A stretch of DNA of 64,000 nucleotides from Pogona vitticeps (Eukaryota; Chordata; Lepidosauria; Squamata; Agamidae), in assembly GCF_051106095.1 (NCBI RefSeq), contig NC_135785.1, forward strand, positions 100,864,501 to 100,928,500. Reading direction: 5' to 3'. Both the position numbers and the translations under genes were made by a program. A model generated the notes under the pieces. It was not told the DNA's origin. It made no database searches and saw only the letters and a list, made by a program, of their open reading frames with translations. This document shows, one piece after another, positions 24,064 to 35,685 of this stretch (within the stretch, counting starts at the first letter, position 1; each line of letters begins with the position of its first letter).

Positions 24064-26229
24064 AAACTTTTGCAGGTGTTCCACAAGAACAGGACAGATC
24101 AGCTCCAAATCCACCAATCTCTTAAACTCCTGGAACTCTGTACTCACTGCTAGGTATGCCTTCCACGTCCTCGGTGCCAGGGCCAAGCCTATAGCCCCCT
24201 CAGCATCATCCCTCCAATTTGCCAGACCTCTGCTGGTAGCTTCTCTGGAAGTTCGCTGGCTCCTGGGTCTAACTCCCTGAACCGAGTGATGTGTTGGTGT
24301 GATAGGGCATCGGCCAAGCTGTTATCCAAACCTGGGATATGTTTTGCTTGGATCAGAACATTGAATTTCAAGGCATGTAACGTGAAAGCAAGTACAAGTA
24401 CCATAACATGTTCTGAGTGCGACATGAGGTTGTTCACTATGTGAACCACTGCCTGGTTGTCACACCAGAAGTGTACTGAAGAATTAGCCTATTCATGCAC
24501 CCACAGCCACAAGGCACCTACAATCAGGGAAAATTCTAAAAAAGTGAGCTCCCTTGTGATACCTTGCTGGTGCCAATCTTTGGGTCACAGTCCAGCGCAC
24601 CATCTCCCTCTAAAATAGACTCCAAAACCAAATAAGCCAGCTGCGTCTGTCTGAAACTGAAATTCCAACTTAAGTACCAGGTCTGACTTCCAGAATGACA
24701 CCCCATTAAATTCCTCAAAAAACTGACTCCACACTTGCAGGTCCTGCTTCATACCCTTAGTCATCCTAATCCTGTGAAAAGGCCAATGAAGTTCCCTCAT
24801 GGCCCCACACAAACGGCGGAAAAAGGCACTACCAGGAGCGATTACCCAACATGCAAAATTTAAATGGCCTACCATCTCCTGTAGTTCCTTAAGGGTCATT
24901 TTCTTACTCCATAACAGGAGTTAGATTCACTCCTTAAGAGCCTCTAATTTATCCTTTAGCAGCCTGGAAGCTTTCTGGCACGTGGCCAGCTCAGTCCCTA
25001 AAAAGGTAAATGAAGTCACAGGCCCTTCAGTTTTTTTGTTGGCCAAGGGAACTCCCAATTTCCAGGCCAATGCCCAAAACGTTTCCAAAATAAACGTGCA
25101 CTGTCCAGTATTGGCAGCACCACAAAAAAGATAATCATCTAAATAATGGAGCGTGCTTCTACAATCTACCCTACATCTGAGCTTCCACTCTAAAAATGAA
25201 CCGAACCGCTCAAATGCAGCACAGGAGACAGAACAACCCATTGGCATTGCCCTATCAATGTACTAGGAACCCCGAAAATAAAACCCCAAGAGGTCAAAAT
25301 CTAAGGGATGAACCAGAAGAATATGAAATGCTGACTTAATGTTGCACTTTGCCAGTTTTGCACCAAGTCCACATCTGCGCACCATGCACACCGCCTCATC
25401 AAAAGAGGTGTAGCACACTGAACAAAGCTCTTGTGGTATTGCATCATTCACCAATTCCCCTTCACGGTAAGACAGGTAGTGAATGAGCCTATACTCTCCC
25501 TTATTCTTCTTGGGTACGACGCCCAAGGGTGAAACCCAAAGATTTACTAATGGGGAATGTTTATATCGCCCTAAAACCCCACTTTCAGCCACTTCCTTTC
25601 CAATCTTTTGCTGGACAACACTTTCCATGCCATGTTCTGACTATAAATTTTTGGCAAAAAAAAGCCTTACGCTCACCCAATGCTGGTATCCTAAAACCGT
25701 ACATAAAACCTTCAAACAAATATTGTGCATCTGCTGGTTGCAGACAATCCTCCAACCAGCGTCCCAAAACATCAACTTTAACTGGGATGGAACCCTTTGT
25801 TAAGGGAACCCCTGCCCCCTGAAGTCTTTTCGTTACTTCCGGAGTCCTTATTGGCATTTCTCTGAGCCATAGCTCTAAAGCATAAGGTGCTGGGGTGCTG
25901 ACCACCGCAGACTGTTCACTCATGTCAAAAACGACACCCCTTGCGCAAGCACGTGCCTTTGGTGTTATAATCCCAACAGAGCAAGGGGGGTTGAACCAAC
26001 ATGACTCAACATGACAGACAGAGGGGAAGTTGTGTGGGTTGTGTGGATTCACAGATGCTCACTCAAAGAACCATAGTTACAGGTAAGCAAACTGTCCTTC
26101 ATGCTCTCAAATAGTTGGGTGACTAACAAGCTCACTTATTGGCCAGTGCTTTGCCATGCCAACAGAGATGATAATACAGCTCATGTACCCAGCTTTGGTC
26201 TGACAGCTAGTCTGTACTGATTTAATATA

Positions 26230-26372
26230 ATACCTTTGGACTGTAGAGGTGGAAGTGATACTATGGATCATCGAGTCCACCCCCTCTCAAGGAGGCACAG
26301 TGGGGAATTAAACTCCCAACCTCCATCTCCGCAGAGACCTAAGCCACTGAGCTATCCAGCTGTTCTAGAAGT
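26230..26372 (-). mobile_element. tRNA-derived SINE inside the DIRS1-like fossil
   Basis: On the minus strand: GCTGGATAGCTCAGTGGCTT (box A TAGCTCAGTGG), GGAGGTTGGGAGTTTAATTC (box B region), CCACTGTGCCTCCTTGAGAG and the tail TGGACTCGATGATCCATAGT, then CCACCTCTACAGTC. Same family as 46966-47115 and 48538-48680. It sits just downstream of the recombinase C-terminus. Confidence 0.85.
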
Positions 26373-27681
26373 TATATTACAGCCATGTTGCAGCCTTACA
26401 AACGTCTTGCAAATGAATGCCTCTCAGAAATGTTGTTGATGCTATCACTGGTCTTGTCAAATGATGTCTCAGGAACAAGATATGGGATGTTGAGACAGTT
26501 CATAAGGAAGTGTAATTGCTCAAATGGCTCACTTTGACAGATGTTGAGACAACACCTGCTGCCCCTTGCTTTCTTTTTCTCCTGAAAGCACACAAAGAGC
26601 CTTTTTGTGACCCTAGAAGACTTCATTTTACTCATACAGAATGTTGGCGTACAACTGACATCTTCTTGCTGATATAATTGCCGCTAAGAATGCAGTCTTA
26701 TAAAGTAATAGACTTTGCCAAATAAATTTTCAGTGCTGACTGTGAAAGGCCTTTTCCCTTCAGATGCAATAGGAATCATAAAAGACAATGCAATGGTTGC
26801 TGGATGGCTACTTACCCAACTGAACAAACATGTTCCAGATGTAATAATAGCGTCATCTTGTAGATTGTTTTCTGGACTTTTTGAGCACTCTGATTATTGA
26901 GGGAGAATTCTCCATGCTGTGAGCTTCAGCACGTTTGCATGTGGATCACAGACTGCTTCCTCTTGAGAAGTTACAGGATCTGGCACCAAGGGTAACCTGA
27001 AGTTAACCAGTGCTGTTTACAACAAGGTTGTGAACCATGGTTACTTCGGCCATCAAGGTGTTATCATAACAGCACCTGTTCCCTCTTGCCTTATCTTCAC
27101 AATTGCCCATGTATCAAATGGGAATGGTGGGGGAAAAGTACATCAAAGCCCCTGACAATATTTGAGCAAACACATCTCCCCTCAGTTTTTTTCCTCAACC
27201 AGGCATTGCACTTGCTGCTTTGTTGTGTAGCAAACAGAACTATCTGTGGGATTCCCTACAGGTGTGTTATGAGTTTGACGATTGTGTTTGACAGCTCCCA
27301 TTCATGGATCTGAATCTGTTCTTGACTTAAAGAGTGTTTGCAGTCTTGTTGTCGTCTCTCAAAACATGGATAGATGAAGCATATATATGTCCAAAGATGT
27401 ACTAGTCTCAAAGCTGTTATGTTAGATATAAAAGGGATGTTGAATGGGTACTTCCTTTCTTATTTTTGTAGTACACAGTGGTGCCCATCACTACTTGTAC
27501 TACCATGCTTGTACTATCACTACTTGTACTACTATCATGGACTTGAATTCTTTTAATTATTTGATGACTGCTAAAATGTCAAGGTGACTTATATGTTGTG
27601 TTTTCTTTTCTGTAGAACACATTGCCTGGATCTCTCTTTCCTGACAATGAGCACCCTACCTTTTGAGACTGGTATCTGTTG

Positions 27682-29286
27682 TTGAAGAGGTGGCAAGAAT
27701 ACACAGAGGAATTATATCAGAAAGTTTTGGATATCCCGGACAACCCAGACAATATAGTTGCTGACCTAGAGCCAGACATCCTGGAGAGTGAGGTCAAGTG
27801 GGCCTTAGAAAGCCTGGCTAAAAATAAGGCCAGTGGAGGTGATGGCATTCCAGTCGAACTATTTAAAATCCTAAAGGATGATGCTGTTAAGGTGCTACAT
27901 TCAATATGCCAACAAGTTTGGAAAACTCAACAGTGGCCAGAGGACTGGAAAAGATCAGTCTACATCCCAATACCAAAGAAGGGCAGTGCCAAAGAATGCT
28001 CCAACTACCGGACAATTGCACTCATCTCACACACCAGCAAGGTTATGCTCAAAATCATACAAGGTAGGCTTCAGCAGTATGTGGACCGAGAACTCCCAGA
28101 AGTACAAGTGGGATTCCGAAGGGGCAGAGGAACTCGAGACCAAATTGCCAACATGCGCTGGATTATGGAGAAAGCCAGAGAGTTCCAGAAAAACATCTAC
28201 TTCTGCTTCATTGACTATGCAAAAGCCTTTGACTGTGTGGACCACAGCAAACTTTGGCAAGTCCTAAAAGAAATGGGCGTGCCTGACCACCTTATCCATC
28301 TCCTGAGAAACCTATATGTGGGACAGGAAGCAACAGTTAGAACTGGATATGGAACAACTGAGTGGTTCAAAATTGGGGAGGGAGTATGGCAAGACTATAT
28401 ATTGTCTCCCTGCTTATTTAACTTATATGCAGAATACATCATGCGGAAGGCTGGACTGGAGGAATCCCAAGCTGGAATTAAGATTGCAGGAAGAAATATC
28501 AACAACCTCCAATATGCAGATGATACCACTCTGATGGCGGAAAGTGAGGAGGAACTAAGAACCTTGTAATGAGGGTGAAAGACTAGAGTGCAAAAAACGG
28601 TCTGAAACTCATCATCAAAAAAACTAAGATCATGGCCACTGGTCCCATCACCTCCTGGGAAATAGAAGGGGAAGATATGGAGGCAGTGACAGATTTTACT
28701 TTCTTGGGCTCCATGATCACTGCAGATGGAGACAGCAGCCCCGAAATTAAAAGACGCCTGCTTCTTGGGAGGAAAGCAATGACAAACCTTGACAGCATCT
28801 TAAAAAGCAGAGACATCACCTTGCCAACAAAAGTCCGAATAGTCAAAGCTATGGTTTTTCCTGTAGTGTTGTATGGAAGTGAGGGATGGACCATAAAGAA
28901 AGCTGACCGCCGAAGAATTGATGCCTTTGAATTGTGGTGCTGGAGGAGACTCTTGAGAGTTCCCTGGACTGCAAAGAGAACAAACCTATAAATTCTAAAG
29001 GAAATCAAGCCCGAGTGCTCATTGGAAGGACAGATCCTGAAGCTGAGGCTCCAGTACTTTGGCCATCTCATGAGAAGAGAAGACTCCTTGGAAAAGACTT
29101 TGATGTTGGGAAAGTGTGAAGGCAAGAGGAGAAGGGGACGACCAAGGATGAGATGGTTGGACAGTGTCATCGAAGCAACCAACATGAATTTGACACAACT
29201 CCGGGAGGCGGTGGAAGATAGGAGGGCCTGGCATGCTCTGGTCCATGGGGTCACGAAGAGTCGGACACGACTAAACGACTGAACAC
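27682..29286 (+). mobile_element. BovB LINE, 5'-truncated, plus strand
   Basis: About 1.6 kb of BovB ORF2 to the 3' end. RT motifs: ALESLAKNKASGGDGIPVEL, FIDYAKAFDCVDH (motif A), GEGVWQDYILSPCLFNLYAE (motif B) and YADDTTLMAES (catalytic YADD). The frame is open to 28569, where a 1-bp deletion relative to the 29.8 kb copy brings a stop. Two further in-frame stops occur later (near 28584 and 28990). The 3' end reads CACGACTAAACGACTGAACA. The target-site duplication is ATCTGTTG (27674-27681, 29287-29294). The copy inserted into the DIRS1-like fossil. Confidence 0.95.
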
Positions 29287-29795
29287 ATCTGTTGCTATCG
29301 CAGTTGTTGGTTGTTGCAATCTGAATGGCATGCTCACGATCAGACTGAATTTCTGTTTCCATCACTGAGGTTGTGCTGCTAACTCTAGACTGACGTTCTG
29401 ACATGATTGCTGTCTCTTAAGTTGTTGAAAGATGTCAGAAATCATACCTGTAATGGACTCATCCTCAGTCTTGTGTGGGCTTCTACAGCTGTCATAGATG
29501 CCATTAAGCCCAGTAATTTCTGAGCTGTATAAGTGGTGGCTATTTCTTCTTGTTGAAATTCGGAAGCTGCAGCAATTAACTTGTCTGCTGTGTCTGAAGG
29601 CAGGTATTCATGCACTTTGACTAAGACTAGGACTCCACTTTAGATGGCAACATGTTGGTTGGTTGGAGCTGTGACAGTAATTGCAGAGTAAACCGCACAT
29701 TCCTTTGTAACTTTTATTTTGTGTTCGCCATAATTAACTAATTATTTATGAAAAGGAACACATGTTCAGAACACCCTTACTCTCAAATATGCTAA
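29287..29795 (-). mobile_element. DIRS1-like fossil segment between two BovB copies
   Basis: This 0.5-kb spacer belongs to the host fossil. Its minus strand carries KLLGLMASMTAVEAHTRLRM, the RNase H-proximal block of DIRS-type polyproteins. It separates two tail-to-tail BovB insertions. Confidence 0.6.
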
Positions 29796-29807
29796 CACTA
29801 GAGTCAT

Positions 29808-31335
29808 GTGTGTGTGTGTGTTTAGTCATTTAGTCGTGTCCGACTCTTCGTGACCCCATGGACCAGAGCACGCCAGGCCCTCCTGTCTTCTACTGCCTCC
29901 CGGAGTTGTGTCAGGTTCATGTTGGTTGCTTCGCAGACACTGTCCAGCCATCTCATCCTCGGTCGTCCCCTTCTCCTCTTGCCATCACACTTTCCCAACA
30001 TCAGGGTCTTTTCCAGGGAGTCTTTTCTTCTCATTAGATGGCCAAAGTACTGGAGCCTCAGCTTCAGGATCTGTCCTTCCAGTGAGCACTCAGGGTTGAT
30101 TTCCTTTAGAACTGATAGGTTTGTTCTCCTTGCAGTCCAGGGGATTCTCAAGAGCCTCCTCCAGCACCACAATTCAAAGGCATCAATTCTTCGGCGGTCT
30201 GCTTTCTTTATGGTCCAGCTCTCACTTCCATACATCACGACAGGAAAAACCATAGCTTTGACTATTCGGACTTTTGTTGGCAAGGTGATGTCTCTGCTTT
30301 TCAAGATGCTGTCAAGATTTGTCATCGCTTTCCTCCCAAGAAGAAGGCGTCTTTTAATTTCAGGGCTGCTGTCTCCATCTGCAGTGATCATGGAGCCCAG
30401 GAAGATAAAATTTGACACTGCCTCCATATCTTCCCCTTCTATTTCCCAGGAGGTGATGGGACCAGTGGCCATGATCTTAGTTTTTTTGATGTTGAGTTTC
30501 AGACCATTTTTTGCACTCTCCTCTTTCACTCTCATTACAAGGTTCTTTAATTCCTCCTCACTTTCTGCCATCAGAGTGGTATCATCTGCATATCGGAGGT
30601 TGTTGATATTTCTTCCGGCAATCTTAATTCCGGCTTGGGTTTCTTCCAGTCCAGCCTTCCGCATGATGTATTCTGCATATAAGTTAAATAAGCTGGGGGA
30701 CAATATACAGCCTTGCCGTACTCCTTTCCCAATTTTGAACCACTCAGTTGTTCCATGACCAGTTCTAACTGTTGCTTCCTGTCCCACATATAGGTTTCTC
30801 AGGAGACAGATAAAGTGGTCAGGCACTCCCATTTCTTTAAGAACTTGCCATAGTTTGTTGTGGTCCACACAGTCAAAGGCTTTCGCATAGTCAATGAAGC
30901 AGAAGTAGATATTTTTCTGGAACTCTCTGGCTTTCTCCATAACCCAGCGCAAGTTAGCAATTTGGTCTCGAGTTCCTCTGCCTCTTCGGAATCCAGCTTG
31001 TACTTCTGGGAGTTCTCGGTCCACATACTGCTGAAGCCTACCTTGCAGGATTTTGAGCATAACCTTGCTAGCGTGCGAAATGAGTGCAATTGTTCGGTAG
31101 TTGGAGCATTCTTTGGCACTGCCTTTCTTTGGGATTGGGATGTAGACTGATCTTTTCCAATCCTCTGGCCACTGTTGGGTTTTCCAAACTTGCTGGCATA
31201 TTGAATGTAGCACCTTAACAGCATCATCTTTCAAGATTTTAAATAGTTCAACTGGGATGCCATCACCTCCACTGGCCTTGTTGTTAGCCAGGCTTTCTAA
31301 GGCCCACTTGACTTCACTCTCCAGGATGTCTGGCT
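29808..31335 (-). mobile_element. BovB LINE, 5'-truncated, long open frame
   Basis: A minus-strand BovB with an uninterrupted RT C-terminal frame of about 504 codons from the truncation point (31335) to the stop at 29822. Visible motifs are CFIDYAKAFDCVDHNKLW, GVRQGCILSPSLFNLYAEYI, YADDTTLMAES, SESWTIKKADRRRIDAFEL and KRRRGRPRMRWLDS. The target-site duplication is CACTAGAGTCAT, exact at 12 bp (29796-29807, 31336-31347). The 3' end carries a short TG run. With an intact frame and exact duplication it looks like the youngest BovB here. Endonuclease and N-terminal RT are missing, so it cannot be autonomous. The open frame continues upstream into the host fossil; that part is not BovB. Confidence 0.96.
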
Positions 31336-31347
31336 CACTAGAGTCAT

Positions 31348-33462
31348 ACATTTGCTGAATACTCTGATGCCATTGCACCTTCATAGGGGAGTACTTTGAA
31401 CTCATGGGTCCTATGTCCCAGTGTAAAATGTAGGAAATACCCATTGTATGGCTTGATAGATATATGGAAATAGGCATCTTTAAATCTGCAATAAAAAACC
31501 AATCTCCCTGCTTCAGTGCATCAGTGTCACCATCCAAATTTTCTTTATAGTGAGGTACTGTTGATGTTCCTTAAGTCCAAAATAGGATGTAGGCCTCTAT
31601 CCTTCTTGAGCAGAGCAAAATATCAGGAATAAAAACCCATGTTTCATCTTTCTGCAACAGTGTTACAGTTTCCTCTTTAAAAAGAGTCCATCAGTGGAAG
31701 GATGTTGAATTTGATGCCATAAACACAGGTTACAGTGCCCAATACCCATTTCTAATGGTGACAGTGCCCCAGGTTTTGAGAAAAGATGCTAAGACAGAGT
31801 TGGGGGATGAAGGAATGGTAAGTCTTGCAATGTCCATAGTTATGCTGTCAGTCTCATTGTCTGTACAGTCAAAGGTGTTAGTTTGATGTTTGTCTTTTTT
31901 TAAAAAAAACAACACAGGTTTATATTGTGTTCTGTTCAACTGCTGTTTAAAGTAATGTGAGGATGATTGAACTGATGACTTAGGAAGAGTTGCTCTTAAA
32001 ATAAATTAAAAAATTGTCTATTCCAAGGATAGTCAATGTGTCTCTGAGGCTGTATATATTATGAAGAGAAAGCGATGTGTTTCACAGTGTTTCTTCTTTA
32101 ATACAGATCTCCCATTAAATTATCAATTTTAGTGTTGATAGGACTTTTCCCATCAAAGGGCCAGTCTTCTATTCAACACTTTGATTCTTCTTCTGGCATT
32201 CTGGATGATCTCAACCATGAGTACCTTCCAAGAGCAATCACTGACATGTTTTTGGCTTTGCAATCAGTAGTGTGTCTGGCCGAATGTGTCCACTAGGTAG
32301 CCAAGGAGTGTGCCTTCTGCTGAGAAGTCAGAGGCAAGGTCCTTTTGTCTTCTGGAAGGCTCCTTTTAAAAGGTCATATTTTTTTCTCTCTCAGAAATTG
32401 GTGGTATGTTGATGGCACGTTGCCATTGCAGTTTGATAGAAATCTTGACATCAGTTTCAATCTTTGATGCCATTAATAGATATCTCCTTGGACCCATTTA
32501 TCATCAAAGCGCGGCATCAATGCATGCCATTCTGTTCCCACAAAGTAAGACAGTGGAGCAAAATAGCACTAAGGAGGAAACCATGTTCTTTCCCTGCTAA
32601 CTGATCTGTCATAGCAGGGGAATCTTAAATAATACCTCTCTCTCTCTCTGAATATTTCAAATTTGGCATAAAGTTGTCATGGTGTGGAAGGTATAGAAGT
32701 CAGTTTTTATTGGTATTGCTGCTATAGATTTTGAGAGCCCAAAAGTGTCCTCTTCATTTCTGGAGAGCTCAGCATCTGTTGGTGGTCTGAAGCAGCACAA
32801 GAAGGTCTTTGTGGAGAAGTTTGCATATTGTGGTAAGAAGGGTCAGCCGCCTCTCCTGACATTGAACCCAATCAAACAAGGTCCTAAGGTTCATTGGCAC
32901 CGGGGTTGGGAAGCTGTAGGAAGATGAATCAGCAACAGCGTTAGTTATTCTTTCTCTCTTTTATGTGTGCATTTCTTTGTTTTTGAAGCCTCTGCTTCAG
33001 AATATGTAATTTTCCTCTTTCTTGACACTAAGGCTATTCGTTTCCAAATTTCAGTTGACCTTGAAGATGTGGATTGTATAGCCGGTGGTGTCTCTTACAT
33101 TAGTATCAGTGCCACAGTGTCTTTTTGAATCTGGAGAGGACTCAGATGGTTTGTCTTGTGATTGTTGGTTTATTAGACTGGATTGCCTCCATGAGAAATC
33201 TTTTGGAAGGGATTTTGCAAATAGATTCTGATGTTGATCACAGTTGTTTTGATATGATGTCAATGCCTTTTAGTGACTTTCCCCACATGTACCATTTCAA
33301 ATAGGATTGTCTGTTCCTAAGTGTCACACTGGTACATTTTCAGCAAGTTTCACACTGCTGGGTTTGATGCCCTTCATCCAAGCAGTAAAGACAGTTTTTA
33401 TGGCCATCTGAAAGAGGGATCTTGTTGTCACAAGACACACACTGTTTAAAGGGTCTCTTGTA
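31348..33462 (-). mobile_element. DIRS1-like fossil: RT and upstream region
   Basis: Continuation of the fossil described at 26030-34060. RT-like sequence lies at 31350-31600. The rest to 33462 is the upstream coding region, ending in the cysteine-rich gag-like segment at 33.3-33.46 kb. It is too decayed to divide further. Confidence 0.5.
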
Positions 33463-33716
<254 letters not shown>

Positions 33717-34060
33717 GTATCCAAATCCTTAGGGGCCATAAAAAGTGAGAAGAACTGCAAATGATGAATGAAATATATATATATTATAAAAGGTAAGTAC
33801 AGGAAGAAAGAGAAAAGTAAGTAAATAAACTCTTTACAGATCCCAAAGAATTGGAATAGAAGAACAAATGCTCCAGAATGTTCCCAAGATGCTACCTCAG
33901 TAGCAGTTAAAAGAGAAATGAGGAGTGACTGCTAAATGAAGCATGCACACTAAGGAGATGGAGTAAAGCCCTTGAAGCTCTGGAATATTCTCAAACAGCA
34001 TCTGTGCAGACGCAGATAAACCCATGTATGAGAATCTCAGAGACCACAAAGAAGAAAGTA

Positions 34061-35570
34061 GGGTTGTCTATGTACCAAAATAATAACTAGCTGTTTTTTG
34101 GAGCCTAACGCCTACAGCTGTAATTAATTGCTTCTTTAAAAAATATCTTTTCCAGTCTCTTCAAGGATAACAGCTTGCTTGGCTCTATAGGTCCTTTTGG
34201 ACTCAGCCATTTCTTAATCCTGCCCAGGTTCTAGCAGAAGCCATGAATTTGGGAAGCCTTCTGCCTACAGTGGCATAATAAGGAACCACGAATGTAAGAA
34301 AGGGTTTGCTAATTTGGCCAGCTGTCTACTAAAATCTTTACTAACCCAGTTCAGTTCTCCATACACTTTAATAAAGGGGTGCCCTGTTTCTGACAATTCT
34401 GAATGTCCATTTCTGCCTTCTTCTGAAAAGTATGATATAAGCACATTTTTTCTATTTCCCTTAAGCATATTTACTCTGGAAGGGAATGTGCTTGCCCTGA
34501 GGTTTGGACTGCATACATGAGATTACATAGCTATTTATGGATATGAATCATCTCCCAAATCCCTGGAAATATAATATGTGTAATTCAGTTTTATTATAAT
34601 TTTTAACCTCAAATTTTTTCACTAGACTCTAGGCGCTAGGGTACCGATTTTTATACTGAAGCTACTGAAAGCTGCTGAACTTTAATTGAGAACAGGGGCA
34701 TGATGTGTATGTAAGAACCGAGATTCCCATTATCACAAGCTTTTAAGGAAGTAATTCACACTCTTGTACAGTTCTGTACCCTGACATAGAAACTAGTTTG
34801 CATATTGCCAATTCCTGGCTGACACAGCTTGGAAAATAGCTAGGATTGGACTGAGAGATAAACTTCAAATTATGGTAAATGGTACCCGATTTTGCTGGGT
34901 TTGTGGTAACCACCTTGGAGCAGTTGTGAAATGGCATTTGATCTTGCTGCTGATGTGCTCATAAGTCCTGCGCCAATGAGGTCACCATCCAGAAGATGGG
35001 TCTGAATTTAGTTTTACTTGTTCCTCTACCGGAAATGAAATGAGTCAATTACAGTATATTTTCATGATTATATTTGCTGAAGCTAAATTGATAACAGATC
35101 AATTGTGGCTTTAATTTGGCCTTTGTCATTGTCTGAGAGGAGGCTGGGATTCAATGAGACATGGTGACTTTAGCAAGTGAGAGAAAGTCAGAAAAGACTC
35201 CTCATCTTTAGGAATGTAGGGAAATGCTTTATATGGAGGAAGACCAGTGACTTGGCTAAATCATACTGTCACTACTAGTGTTTGCCAACCTGGGCAGTTG
35301 AGGGTTGCCTTTTATGTGTTGTAGCCCTTGTTAAATAATTTCTTCCTTGACTTCTTGGAAACAGGTATTAAAGTAAGTGTTTGTGTGTATGTATGAGAAG
35401 CAGGCCCTTTGGAGGCAAAAGAAGCCTCTACTTTCTGAGGAGGAATGACTTCACTCCATTAAAAATGCCTTTTTATACAATTGTACGTATGGGCTGTCAC
35501 AGGTTAAATGGTTATTATAAAAGGGGGTCGTGACTCAAAAAAAAAAGGTTGGGAACCAGTGGTCGACACT
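34061..35570. other. No recognised feature
   Basis: About 1.5 kb of unique-looking DNA beyond the fossil's leading end, without coding or repeat signature. Confidence 0.4.
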
Positions 35571-35685
35571 AAGGATTGTCAATCCTTGGCCCTCCAGGTG
35601 TTACTGAATTGCATCTCCTAGCATTCATCATCACTGGCTCTGTTGGCTAGGGCTGATGAGACTTGTAGTCCAACCATGAATGGGC
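35571..35685. repeat. Old hAT-type MITE
   Basis: CAATCCTTGGCCCTCCAGGT and GAATTGCATCTCCTAGCATT pair with GGGCTGATGAGACTTGTAGT and CCAACCATGA. This is the CCAACCTTGGCCCTCCAG / TGTAGTCCAAC fold-back arrangement. A similar diverged copy may lie at 45900-46020. Confidence 0.5.

Larger units (their letters stand above)
22030..26030 (-). mobile_element. Fossil tyrosine-recombinase retroelement (DIRS order, Ngaro-like layout)
   Basis: A minus-strand fossil. Order of parts along the element: an upstream segment with VKVDVLGRWLEDC (near 25.7 kb), reverse transcriptase with HYLDDYLF (25.6-24.9 kb), RNase H with LIQAKHIPGLDNSLADALSH (24.9-24.2 kb), a recombinase-type N-terminal region (24.2-23.4 kb), and an SGNH-hydrolase-like region (22.8-22.25 kb). 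A possible AATAAA signal lies near 22.1 kb. RT/RNase H, recombinase and hydrolase in this order resemble vertebrate Ngaro-type elements as I recall them. It is broken in many places and looks old. A Tc1/mariner-type MITE and a 78-bp MITE fragment lie inside. Outer ends are approximate; I saw no target-site duplication. Confidence 0.72.

Noticed and set aside
22368-25803. Possible host enzyme genes (RT-like and hydrolase-like frames)
   Set aside because: The order RT, RNase H, recombinase, hydrolase and the many breaks identify one fossil tyrosine-recombinase retroelement rather than host genes.
29850-30758. 302-codon plus-strand frame
   Set aside because: Antisense shadow of the BovB RT frame at 29822-31335. 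The same shadow recurs opposite other BovB copies (4595-5197, 13600-14049, 28583-29404).
29822-31537. 571-codon minus-strand frame as one gene
   Set aside because: Only the part from 31335 downward is BovB. The first 67 or so codons lie in the DIRS1-like fossil across the target-site duplication, so the fused frame is accidental.
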